Source: Henckelia pumila | Taxonomy: Eukaryota; Streptophyta; Magnoliopsida; Lamiales; Gesneriaceae | Reading direction: 5' to 3' | Assembly: GCF_033568475.1 (NCBI RefSeq) | Contig: NC_133123.1 | Span: 160,843,753-160,907,752, forward strand | Length of the DNA stretch: 64,000 bases | Shown here: positions 1 to 11,500 of the stretch, in pieces | Layout: the number at the start of each line of letters is the position of its first letter | Numbering within the stretch: position 1 is the stretch's first letter | Notes under the pieces: model-generated | What the model saw: the letters and a program-made list of their open reading frames with translations, nothing else | What the model was told of the DNA's origin: nothing | Database searches by the model: none | Position numbers and translations under genes: made by a program

Positions 1-536
1 CCTCAGTTTCTTGATCAAACGTGTGTAAATTTGGTTTCTTGATGGGAGGATTTTGATTGCGATTGGATTGAGTTATTTGAAATCCATGATTTCGAGTGGA
101 ATTCAAATGCATTTTCAAATATGTGTGCTGCTTATTTACAATATAATTGTACTGATCACAATGGATGAATTTCACATGCAAATCGCTATCAATGCTACAA
201 TCAGTGATATTCATGTATTTAATTTCTGTATTGAAGAAACTTGCCATTGAGTTCTTGCTCTCTAGGAACAAATGCTTCTTGCCTGTTTAAAGAAAAATAT
301 GTGCATTTTTTTTATCTTTTTTCCTGCCAAGAATGTCCAAGCAATCAACAGTTGCTGTACATAAAATGTTTAGTGAATACACTATTTTTTCTTGTTTTGC
401 TTGCGATCATCATCAGTCAAGCTTCAGACCCAAATTAGCTTCAATAAGACACACCAGAATCTTTAGTCTCCATTATACTCTGTTTATGATTGAAGATCTG
501 ACGAATATTGAACATTAACATTGTTTTGATATGCAG

Positions 537-984
537 GTATTGTCTAGTTGTAAACGTTATCGGATTTGTATATTCTGGTTTCCAAGCATTTGATCTAGCA
601 TACAGTTTAGGCACAGAAAATCACGTCTTCTCTCACCATATACGTTACCATTTTGATTTCTCCATGGATCAGGTAAGTAATTGCCTCAACTTGCTATCGC
701 TTTGAATTGCAACATATTCTGCATGTTCAAAGCATATTGATATTGTCACAATTAGTTAGTAAGCAACACCTTTTTTCGTGTTACTGCAGATTCTTGCATA
801 TCTTCTGATATCAGCATCTTCATCAGCAGCAACGAGGGTGGACGACTGGATTTCTAACTGGGGGAAAGACCAGTTTACGTTGATGGCCAGTGCATCAATC
901 TCTGTGTCGTTTCTCGCCTTTACTGCCTTTGCCTTGAGCTCTCTTATATCAGGTTCCAATCTTTGCAACGGGGATACAATTTGA
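537..984 (+). CDS. CASP-like protein (CASPL4A type), last two exons
   Basis: These are the last two exons of a four-span membrane protein of the CASP-like family. The family is related to the Casparian strip scaffold proteins of the plasma membrane. Exon A is 537-672 (acceptor TGCAG, donor GTAAGT, entered in phase 1). Exon B is 790-984 (acceptor CTGCAG), ending in TGA. Exon A gives the second membrane span ([19 protein letters not shown]) and ends at SMDQ. Exon B gives the third span with the family-typical [13 protein letters not shown] stretch and the fourth span ([15 protein letters not shown]). The first exon, with the variable N-terminus and first span, lies left of the window; bases 1-536 are intron. 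The CASPL4A-like assignment rests on the [25 protein letters not shown] pattern. The exact subgroup is an inference. Confidence 0.9.
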
Positions 985-2573
985 TTACACATCAGTGACC
1001 ATTACATATCTCTCTTTTTTTCTTTTTTATCTATTATATAGTTGAGAATAATTGCCTGAAATTATAAAATTATCAAGTCCGGATATGTAAATATAGTATA
1101 GTTGCAGGTTAGATTGAGCTAAATCTCTAGACATAATTATTGTTTTGATAAATAAATTAGTGAATGGAATTTATATAGTGCAATGTCTTGACGCCAGTTT
1201 TGTATCTAGTTCTCAAATGTATTGTTACACTATGGCTTGAGGTCACTCTCAAATACAACTAGCTATTTTCATGGCAAAAGCTTGATACATTATTCATTAC
1301 CAAAATGAAAGGTAGATGATAAATAATATAATTTTTTTTAAATGCATCATTACATGATGTTTGATAAGATTTTTAAATAATACAGTTAGCTTTTATTTTC
1401 TGGAAAACCATTTTATCTTTTGAAACATTAAAGTTACTTTTAAGCTTTCCCTTTGCCAAAGCAGATTGGCATTTCACATACTTTTTTGCATCTCATCATT
1501 TTTTTTCCAGTAAATAAAATATAATCCTGTCCGACATATTATTTAGGTTTTTCATTTGTTTCAATTATATAGTCTAATTTTTATATTAGTATTAGTTTTC
1601 TTACTCTTTTATCAGTTTACTCCTATTAAATTAATATTGTTAACTGTTTGTACAATTTTTTTATATTATTAAAATCTTCATTAAATAAAAATAATAAAAA
1701 AAAATTGTTTTTAAAATTTATAGTTTCAATTTTTTTTTTTTCATTTGTGTGTAGACGCACAAAGACTTAAATAAGTGGGACAGATAGAGTATGACCAACA
1801 AAATACAAATACTACAAAGCATAAACGAGTGAATTCAATCATTATATAGCTCAACCTTCAGACAATCATCACTCTTAACATCCCAGTCGGATATAAATTG
1901 TTCAAACATATGAAAACATGCGATTTGATCCCCCCAAAAAAAAACCAATCTAAATTAACATCAAATCCCATCAATTTTCTTTAAAGCACGCAAGAGACGA
2001 GGACGAGGCTTTCTGTAAAAGAAGAGAGCGAGGGAGAATTTCGATGCCGATCGCGCTCCCTATGTCATGTGCTTCACAAATCATTCAAGAACCACTTTTA
2101 ACTATGCTGATAGATAGTTTTCGACAGCAAACAGTCTCGTGAACGATCCGAAATGGGGTTATCGGAGAGGGATTGCAGAAGAATGACAAAGACGCCCGCA
2201 AATTTACATGACATGCATATTTTGATGACTGGGGAAGGTGCAAGTAGCTTCAAATACAGTGCAGTTCACGTAAACCATCATAGAGAACGTAAATCAACTC
2301 TGGAATACAATTTAAGAATACATTGGGGTTTTTCTCTTTTGTTGTTCCGGTGCTGAGGAGTTCTGGGCTTGGGATTGACCAAAAACTGATCTGAAATTCC
2401 AAATCATTTGCAGGAGAAACAAAGTTAGGACATAAAAAAGTAGGGCAGATATGAACAATCAGTCTTTCGTTGGTACCACGCATTCTCCATTTTTCACACA
2501 TGTATTTCTGTTTCTATCATACGTTTCAATTATCAAAATTTTTCATTGGTAATCAGTAGCTCGATAGGAAAAT
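985..2573. other. Convergent intergenic region and 3' UTRs
   Basis: This lies between the stop of the CASP-like gene (+) and the stop of TFB4 (-), so it should hold both 3' UTRs. It is AT-rich with T and A homopolymer runs (for example around 1690-1745). A less AT-rich patch at 1985-2170 contains only short ORFs that match nothing I recognise. I see no gene here. Confidence 0.6.
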
Positions 2574-5500
2574 TCATGAAGAACATAATATCAGCAAAAG
2601 TCGCAAGCAATAGAAGGGAGCTGACCCGCAGGTTGAGCATTTTTTCTGATGTTCGCAGAATATGGACAAACAAACAGAGCATATGAAGCCCATGTCGATT
2701 GTGTTTTTGTGGCAAAAACACCTGTGGGTTCATGGCGTAGATAAGATCAAAGTGAGAAATAACAGAAATAATAAAAAAATCACATTCATGGTGGTAGTTA
2801 GACGCAGCAAACCACAACCACAACTAAGTAAAATAGTTCTTGCTATCCTTCTGCGAGACATCAATAGTGATATTATAAAGATGCATGGTAACAGTGCTCC
2901 TAGAGTCGATCCATGCACAACAATACACATCACATGATGGAATAATAAGTTAATAACCAAATTCAGAAACTCATTCCAGTTAAATACACATTACATGGTA
3001 GAGCCAAATAGGAAATGATTTTGTACACAAGCTTGGCCAGGGAGGATTACAAAGAGAAACAGAAAAGTCATAATGTTGCCAAGAAAGCAATGAAATAAGG
3101 TTACAACAATTATGATGGCAACCATAAATCTTTTGCTTGTTTCAGATAACAAGAAAAGACAGGAGTGACGACAAAAGTGCCACCAGGCGACAACTCAGAT
3201 ATGGCCGAGGGAGAAATTATTGTCATTCTTAGGCAATATTAGTCAGAGATGCAGGAAATATGCTTGTTAGAAGGAAAAGCAGAAGCTGCAAGATAACAGG
3301 AATAATTGTTGAACTTCATTTCATTGCTTTCCTGGAAACAAGCGAAAGATTTAAGGTTAAAATAAAAGATGCAGCAAGCAACATTGCAACACCTTCCATC
3401 ATGCCAAGCCAATTTCGATAGGGAGTGGGAGTTCTTCACTACATTTATGTACACAGATCAAGTTGTGGTCCACAGAAAAATACTTGTGATGTGGTCATTG
3501 GAGGTGTCAACCTGGACAGCATTTATAACGAAATATATACAATTTCTATAAGGCAAACACAGCAGAAATGTGGAGGAAAAATCCAGAGTATAAAAATAAT
3601 ATAGAGAAGAGGCTAATGCCACTTAGATTCTAAGAAACACAAACAACACACTAGATTGGTACTTGGTAGGCACTGACAAGAATAATTCTGGCTAAATTCA
3701 ATAAAATTAGTGCACTAATTATCAATGCAACTTACGAGGCACGGAAATCCACTCCCACAGGCTTAGGAAGTTGTAAAAAGGCACGAGAATGCAGATCGGT
3801 GGCATAAACTGTCTGCATATCAGAATAACCTCATATTATTACCAAACTGCGTAACACACGAACCCTGAAAAATTCATACTTATTTCGAGTAGAATTTTAG
3901 GTTGAACACTTGAACTTAATTGACAAAAATCATGGTAATGAATGTCTGCCTTCACAAATCCATACTTTTGGCACAAAACTGATATCATTACTCTCCAACT
4001 TCTTATTAGCTTAGTTTTGTCCACATTGGTATACAAAAGTACCTACCGCTAGATACTGAAACAGTCCATCCAATAGCTGTGGTTTCAGATATGTCCCACC
4101 AGTTATATAAGAGGCCTGTTGCAAGACATGCATCCTTGACAGTCAAAAGACCAGTGAAAAACACTTGTTAAAGATAGAAAGGATAACCCAAGAAACGAAA
4201 ATCTGAGAACATTCACACGCGTGCTACCTGCTGCAGAAAAGCCGAGTGTTGAGCTCCTATTACACATGAATCTATAGGAACCTGAAAGAGAAGCAAAATA
4301 GACTTGCAGATAGGGGTTTATGACCTATATTATCATCATGAAATTTGCTAAATAGTGATATTAATCCATCAAGAATATTAAAGTCCTAAAATGTTTGAAG
4401 ATCTTCAAGATAAGATGCCAACGCAGTAATGCACCCTTGTAACTTTAAAAAAAAACTGTACAATATGAGCTATATTCTTTTAATCAAACAATTAGTATCC
4501 TACCACTCTTAAAAACTAAAGATCATAATATAAAGCCACTTTTGTCAATCTTAAACTGCTTGAACATTCTTCATTTGGTGATAAACCACTGTACCACATT
4601 CTCTTTCATGACTGACAATTTCTTCCTTTTTTTGTGATTGGCATCAATATATCATACAATAGGAAATTGGATGCAGTTCAAACAGAGAATAAACTAACTG
4701 AAACAACAGATGTCGGAAACTCCTGGTGGATAATATAATATTAATGATATGGGGGAATAAAGGAGAACGAATGCGGTGGGTAGAACCTAAAACACAATTG
4801 AAATTACTTGATCCAGTACAATTAACTACAAAATCCTTTCACGTTCAACAAGAATGCAAAAGTTGACACTGGTTGGTTGTCTTAACACTTAAATGAGATT
4901 TTTTTTTTATTATTATTTTATACAAATGGGTGTGTGTTGGAGGGGGGGGGGGGGGGGGGGGGGTGTTCCAAACTAAGCCCACATAGGTGGGGTTCAAACC
5001 CAAGACCTCTTGGCTCTTGAGGTCTCACCCTTGCCATTGATCACTCTGGATTTGAGGTAAACATTATCATTCTGACATACAAAACCGAAATAAATTAAAA
5101 ATTCATGATCAACTCTTAATGATTTCATTTCTCTACTTCATACTTAGCCAGCCAAAAATCAAATAACTAGATTATTTATCACAATATATAATTAACATAA
5201 CTCATCAAAAGTGGATGATCATGAATTGAACTATTACCATTAAGCGCTGAGCAGAGAAAATTGAATTCATGATTGCAACATATCTGCACAATGAAATAAC
5301 TCAGTACAAGCACTGGTGAAAGTAAGCGAATAAGCTTGGAAATTTTAAAATACACACTGCGCAGGCCCATCTGGAGATCCATGTAAGCATAAGATCTGCC
5401 ATTATTAGACATTGCTCAATCAGTGATACCCAATATGACATTGTATAAACATTTAAAAACACAAATACAGAAATAAATTAACTGATTGTGTAAGTTGTTC

Positions 5501-6804
5501 ATGACACCAAAAGGCTTACATAGAAATGAAGAGAAGAATAAAACAAATGAATAAATTACTATACTTACTTTTTCAATATTTCAGATCTTATTGAGATGTA
5601 CAACCATTTAGTAGCATGTCAATATCTGCTTGAAAGAAAGGGGTCATAGGGGAAGGTACGGCCAGGAGTGGGGAAGAAAACTAGTTCAAAACAGAAGGGC
5701 ACTCTTTCTCTCTCACTCAATAACTAAACTTAATAAATTTCTTTCACTCAGTTACAAAAATGGAACTCAAAGATATCAAGTAACAACTAAAATTCAGTAA
5801 CTTCAAAACAGGGAATTGCATCAAGCTCAAACTCACCCGAGGCTGTGGATGAAAAGGACCTGACCGAAACACCCTTTGAATATCTGAAATGTCAAGATAA
5901 GTCACGCAAAACAAAGTATGTTGCAACAAAACATCATTCTCAAGCTTACAAGAAAGCAAATATAAGTATTAAAAAAGAATCCATAAATGGAATAAATGCT
6001 TTTGCTGTGAGGATACAGCAAAGGGCCATGGAAAGGGATCCAGAGAGAAGTGAGACACCGGGACCTTTGACCGAGTTTTCACGGCAAAGTGACTCATCCT
6101 TGTCGAGAAAGTCCTCCAACTTCTGCAGTAAACTCTCCGCCCTCTGATTCTGACCATGCAAAGCTGAGGAATCAAATATGTAGTCACAAGAATTGTATCC
6201 AGTTGCTATCACTACCACTTGGTTGAACTGATTTAATAGGAATATCGAATTCAAGAATGCTAATACCTGCAATGAAAAAGCTCTTATCTTCAAAATCACA
6301 TTTTTAAGTAAAACATAAACGCGTTGATTTTCTGCAATGAACGGATAAATGGGGGAAACAATTACGTGTGTTATGAACTCGGAGAAGAGGTAATTCGATT
6401 TCACAGAGTTCCAAAAGAAGGGGTTTGCATCCATGAGTACCATCAGTAAGCTGACATCATCTGCAAATCAGAAATTTCATATATGACACGAGATGAGCGG
6501 CACACAACAAATTGTAAATGAATGCAAACATCAAAATGTCCGCAGATAGGTCAAGTTCAGATTCATAGAATGGCAATCTCTGGCTCCCAATTAAATTTCA
6601 GAGAAAATCTCTTTTAACATATAATAAAGTTGCATGTTTTAGCCCTCTCAGAAAGTCACTCCACATCGAATGTCATGCATACAGCTTGATTTGCAACGCA
6701 AGTGAGAATTTTTCGAATAATTAAACTGATTTTTTCACACATGAAGGCGAAACGAAATTCGTAACGTCGGGACCTGAGTAAAGCTTGGACGGAACTGTAG
6801 CCAT
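2574..6804 (-). CDS. TFB4: TFIIH core subunit TFB4/p34 (GTF2H3), complete gene
   Basis: This encodes the p34 subunit of transcription/repair factor TFIIH, a nuclear complex for promoter opening and nucleotide excision repair. Read on the minus strand, ten exons close in phase: 6804-6774, 6460-6366, 6266-6017, 5883-5837, 5395-5358, 5283-5238, 4281-4228, 4115-4047, 3812-3736 and 2721-2574. They total 855 nt, or 284 codons plus stop, close to the family length of about 290-300. The start MATVPSKLYS fits plant TFB4 N-termini. The vWA-like fold follows (DVSLLMVLMDANPFFW, NQVVVIATGYNSCDYIFDSS, YIQRVFRSGPFHPQPR, ASYITGGTYLKPQLLDGLFQ). The C-terminal C4 zinc module follows as CFCHKNTIDMGFICSVC and CSTCGS. 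The first intron starts GTCCCG and the third GTATCC, both weak donors. After CSTCGS the reading runs through about 15 hydrophobic residues (APFYCLRLLLILCSS) instead of the usual VFG-type tail, so the C-terminus is the least certain part. Confidence 0.93.
4942..4963 (+). repeat. 22-nt poly-G tract in a TFB4 intron
   Basis: An uninterrupted run of 22 G lies on the plus strand, which is C-rich in the TFB4 transcript. It sits in the intron between the 5238 and 4281 exon borders. The following bases (about 4985-5030) contain GGTTCAAACCC, which resembles a tRNA B-box and may be the trace of an old SINE. Confidence 0.8.
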
Positions 6805-6974
6805 TTTCCTTTTCTGTCCGCGAATAGAAGAAAATTGGGAATAATACTGAGATTTTACGAAGAAGAGAGGTGGCAGAGACGGAGGAGGCGAGATACATCA
6901 CGGCGTCGCCGCCGTAACTGAGGCGGACACTGGATGACCGGACCCATTGTTAGCCTGAATCATGAGTCGTATAA

Positions 6975-6980
6975 TGGGCC
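6975..6980. promoter_or_regulatory. Site II-like element (TGGGCC) upstream of TFB4
   Basis: TGGGCC lies about 170 bp upstream of the TFB4 ATG. TGGGCY 'site II' motifs are common in promoters of plant housekeeping and cell-cycle genes, which suits a general transcription factor. A six-base match alone is weak evidence. Confidence 0.35.
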
Positions 6981-7831
6981 AATATTGGGTCAGCTGGATT
7001 TGGATTTGGACTTCTTAATGTGTGCTATTGTTGATTGCCCAAATTATTTTTAGTACCCAAATATTTAGATTAAAAAATTACTAACTATATTTTTGGAATT
7101 CGAAACCTTCTCCAAAACTTGAAATCTTGATATCAAATGATTATTGTTTATAACTCATCGACACTAGTTCAAAATTTTTTATGTCGCATGGTTGATAATG
7201 ATTATGATTTTGTTTGACAAATACTTACAAAACGTTTTTATAAAATTATTTTTTAAAATAATATATAAATTTTGTTTCTAATAATGATTAAGTGTTTGCA
7301 TAACTATTATATAAAAAGTTTTTTTATAGCTGAAAAAATATTTAAACAACTATTTTAAAAAAATTATAGTCAAGCATAATTAAGAAGGAGTTGAATAACT
7401 ATTTTATGAAAACCTTTTAAATTTTAATTATTGGGTAACCTGCATTTTTTTCAATTCTGAAAATACTTTTTTGAAAAAAACAATTCTCAATTGCTTTTTA
7501 AAAAAATTATATTTCGTGAAAACTTTAAAAAAATATTCAAAAATATTATACAAAAAAATTATCCAAACACATACTTTAATTTTTTTTGCTTATAAAATAC
7601 TAAAAATAATAAAATACTTATTTGGTGGGTGTGGAATTGTTTTTTTTTTTTTTTTTTTTTTTACTTTTTTGGGGTTTTTCGTACTTTAATTTGTTTTTCT
7701 TGTCCTTGACTTTATCACGATACATAAATCATTTTTTTTGGGTTAAAAAAAATTATCCATATTTTGTATTTTATGTACATGCATAGCATGTGCCACGATG
7801 ATTAATATTTATGAAATATAAACATGATTAT

Positions 7832-8293
7832 TAAGGGTGAGCATTATTTCAGTTAAACTGATTAACCGACCGAACCAAATGAATTCGAAAATTCGGTTCA
7901 GTTAATTCGAAAATTCGATTTTAGTGTTAGAAAATTTCGATTAAATCGGTTTTGATTTCGGTTTTCGTAAAAAAAAAATTCGGTTAACCGAATTATAAAT
8001 AATTAAATTTTGAATCTTTTTATTATGCTTTACATATAATAATGTGTTTATATTTAATATTGTACTTAATTTTTATTATTTTAAAATTTTCAAGTTTAAT
8101 GTATTTTATTATGATAAAAATATCATATTTCAATCATTAATTTTATAAAAAATTATATTTTTAATTTAATTTTGTAAAAAAATCGATAATTCGGTGATCG
8201 ATCGAATTAATCGATTTTAATTCGATTCGATTAAATCGATTTTGATATAAATCCGACTTGGTTTTCCTCCAATTAACCGAATACTCACACCTA
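7832..8293. mobile_element. Degraded MITE-like element with GGTTAACCGA motifs
   Basis: The left end (TAAGGGTGAGCATT, followed by AACCGACCGAACC) and the reverse complement of the right end (TAGGTGTGAGTATTCGG) form imperfect inverted ends. Both arms are rich in TTCGGTTAA/TTAACCGAA motifs and the centre is AT-rich. I could not find a clean target duplication. The class is unknown; hAT-like is a guess from the TAGGGGTG-type ends. Confidence 0.4.
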
Positions 8294-8376
8294 AATTGCT
8301 TATATTATATTTTAAAACCGTCGGATGAGGCATGAATCATGAGTGCCTGATTTTTATAATTGCAGATATTTAATGA

Positions 8377-8408
8377 ATTAATATTAATATTAATATTAAT
8401 ATTAATAT
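8377..8408 (+). repeat. (ATTAAT)n microsatellite
   Basis: About five copies of ATTAAT lie roughly 180 bp upstream of the PEX14 start codon. Confidence 0.75.
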
Positions 8409-8586
8409 GAGCCATTTTAGTTTTTTTTTTCTTTTTTTTAAAAGAAATTTTTATATTTTTGGGGTCTGGACTGGATTGGCTGATTGCAAAGCAAGAACAT
8501 CCAGTGACCGTCAGAGTTTAGCTTCTTCATAAGCTGAAGCCTGAAAGTCCCGTCAAAATCCATCACAAGCCCCGCAGTAAATCGGT

Positions 8587-11500
8587 ATGGCAGCCATCAG
8601 CGACGCTCCTCCGAGCTCCACAGGCCAAAATCCGCCGGACCCAGGTTTTATTTTTTGTTTTCATCCACTCAAGTTCTTTGTTTCCCATAATTGTTCTAAT
8701 ATTTTGAGGGGGAGAGAGTTCAAGTTGTGAAATTTGAGTGAGAATGAATTGTGTCCAGTTTTGATTATGGTTAAATTTGCTAACTAGTTGAGCCTGATGT
8801 TGGCCTGAATTCAAGTTTGGTTGTTTGGTCAGTGAAAATCTAGATGGATTATTTGTATTTCTTGTGATGATTGTCGGCCTGTATTTTATATGGCAATCGA
8901 ATAAAAATTGAGTTTTCCACTTATGAAGGAGCATGAATATTACTTTCTCTTAAGAATTTATGTTCACTATTTGTATTTGTATTTCTTGTGATAATTGTCT
9001 GCCTTTATTTTATATGGCTTACATGGATGGAGCCTAGCAGGTCGAACTCGAGCACCTACAAATCAACATCGATAAACAAAAAGTCATTTTCTGTAAAATT
9101 TTCTAAAAACCCAATTTGGGGGAAGGAACTCTAAGTTCAGTCGTGCACGGCCGCACACTCTGCCACCTCCATTACAATGAGTTAGCTAACGTTAGACATC
9201 TGAATTAAACAATATTAGTACGTCTGTACATGTATAAAGTTTAAACATGCGATTTTTTTAATTAGAACTTCTCAGGGTTTAGGGGTTGGCAAGAATTTTG
9301 ATGGAGCTAATTTATGTGGTAGTGCTTGTTATTGATGGAATGACACGTGACTCAAGATTTAGGAGTCGGAAATTTAAGTAATTCATTTTAATTCTAGTGA
9401 TTCACTAATCAAGTTGTTGATTTTTCTGTTTTTATTTGATGACTGGTGGTTATAGTAATGTTTAGTGAATTGGAGTTCATAAATTTAATGTGAGAATTTT
9501 GCATCAACTCTGGACATTTATAAAGAGTGATGATTGTTTTGGGTACTAGACTGAGCTAAAATGTTTGATGAGATATATGGTCTAATTGATTGCTTATATA
9601 AATAACTATTTCTTATGGCCATCAAGCCATACCTGAAGTATGTTTTTCACATTTAAGATGACGCAAACCTTCAAATATTAAGCATGTTCTTTGGTTACAA
9701 ATCCTGCTATTTGTAACTCGTTTCATTTTGAACAGGGGTGCCACAGGCAATGCAACCATCTATCGCTGATGGTCAAGTTACGAAGTTTGATGCTGTAAAG
9801 GAAAGTTCACCAGCCTCTGTGTTTATGAACTCCGAACCAATTCGAGAAGATCAAGTGGAAAATGCTGTTAAGTTTCTTTCACATCCTAAAGTTAGGGGAT
9901 CCCCAGTAATTTACCGAAGATCTTTTCTTGAGAAGAAGGGACTCACAAAAGAGGAGATTGACGAAGCTTTTCGTCGTGTTCCAGTATGTCTCTCACCTTC
10001 CCCTTTTTCCATATTGCGCAGAATAACTGTAATATCGAGGAAGAAATTATATCTTATAGCCCTTCACTTGAAGTCATTTATTCATTTCTTATGAAGCTTT
10101 CAAGTACATAATCTTATTACTTTGCATAAAAACAGGATCCTTCCCCACCTGTTGCAACAACACAGCCTGTTGTCACTAATTCGGGTAATGTGTATTTGGC
10201 CATGCCAAAATTATTTCAAAAGTCGGCTTATTTTTGTTAATCAGGGTGCTAACTGTATCTAATTTTTCCTTCTCTACCATACCTAAAGATGGGCAGATAA
10301 AAGCTTCATCAAATGCTCAACAGCAACCTCCAGCACAAATTCTGCAGTCTACATCTGGCATACCTGCTACCAGCATTCCAAAAAAAGGCCGATTCTCCCA
10401 ATTTCACTGGTCTCATGTTCTTTTTGCTTTGGGTGTTTTTACGGCATCTGGTGCTGGGACAGCAGTACTTTTCAAGGTATAGGTAGTTCCAGTGAAGAGG
10501 TGCCCTTCGGCGACACAATTCCAATACAAGTTTCAGTTGCAACACTTAAATCTGGAATGATTTTTGTCATTGTCTTGCACGTGACACTAGTACAGTAATA
10601 TACGTAGTTACGCACGCTCATCAGAAGGTTTGATATTCCTACTATTTTGTGACATTTTCTGTAACATTCTTGTGTTAGAATGCAATTATTCCGAGGTTAA
10701 AGTTATGGATTCGCAAGGTTGTGTTGGAAGAAGAAAAGGAAGAGGGGATGCTTAAGAAAAAAGATAAACGAAGTATTGAAGAAGAAGCTGCCGCCGCTGC
10801 AAAAGCTGCTGCTGTAGCAGCTGCTGATGTTGCCCGAGCAAGCCAGGAGATGTTGATCGCAACAAATGAAGGTAGATTTATCAGGGACTCTAACCATTCT
10901 TTTATAGTGCAAATATTTTCCTGATTTTGTTGGCCAGTTATTGCTTCATGTGGTGGTTTTCTCTCTGTGCCATTTGTGAGTTACTTTGTGTCTGTTTATT
11001 TCAGAGAAGAGATTCTTTGAGGAGCTTATCAGCACTTTGAATGTGCAAGTGCGTGAGATGAAATCGATGAGTAATGCTATAAAGAAGTTGGAAGAGGGTA
11101 AGGAAGTTCCTATGGTCCATTTTGATTTCTCCTTTATTTTCGTGTAAATGATTTTAATCTTTGTCTTGGAAGGAGTTGCACGTTGTTTTTTGTCCATTTA
11201 TTTATTGGTGCATTATGTATTTGATGGGTTTCATAGACAGAAATCTAGTTTTACTGGAGTAGATTTGTCATAAATATTATGAAATTGTTTGAGATTACTC
11301 AAAATTGATAGAGCCGCCAACATCTGGTATAACTAGTATTAACTTTGTGCATAGCGTAAAAGTTAGTTTTAGATTTCATTTTGGCATATTTACTAGCGCA
11401 TTTGTTTACCTCTGTCCAAGTTTGTAATTCAGTGTCAGCATACTTGACTCATGTTATAAGTCACATCCAGCCTTTCAATTTGCTACCTGTGAGTGGGGAT

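Larger units (their letters stand above)
6805..8586. other. Divergent intergenic region between TFB4 and PEX14
   Basis: TFB4 reads left and PEX14 reads right from this region, so both promoters lie here. The TFB4-proximal 150 bp are less AT-rich and carry a TGGGCC element. From 7000 onward the DNA is very AT-rich. It holds a poly-T run near 7640-7662, a degraded MITE-like element (7832-8293) and a hexanucleotide repeat near 8377-8408. There is no convincing ORF. Confidence 0.7.

Noticed and set aside
4985-5030. tRNA gene suggested by a B-box-like GGTTCAAACCC
   Set aside because: No A-box at the right distance and no cloverleaf; at most an old SINE fragment.
5946-6443. 165-aa minus ORF as a separate gene
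   Set aside because: It is TFB4 exons 2 and 3 read through the intron between them; splice sites and homology define the real exons.
10703-10912. Minus-strand ORF in PEX14 exon 5
   Set aside because: Antisense of the Ala/Glu/Lys coiled-coil coding exon.
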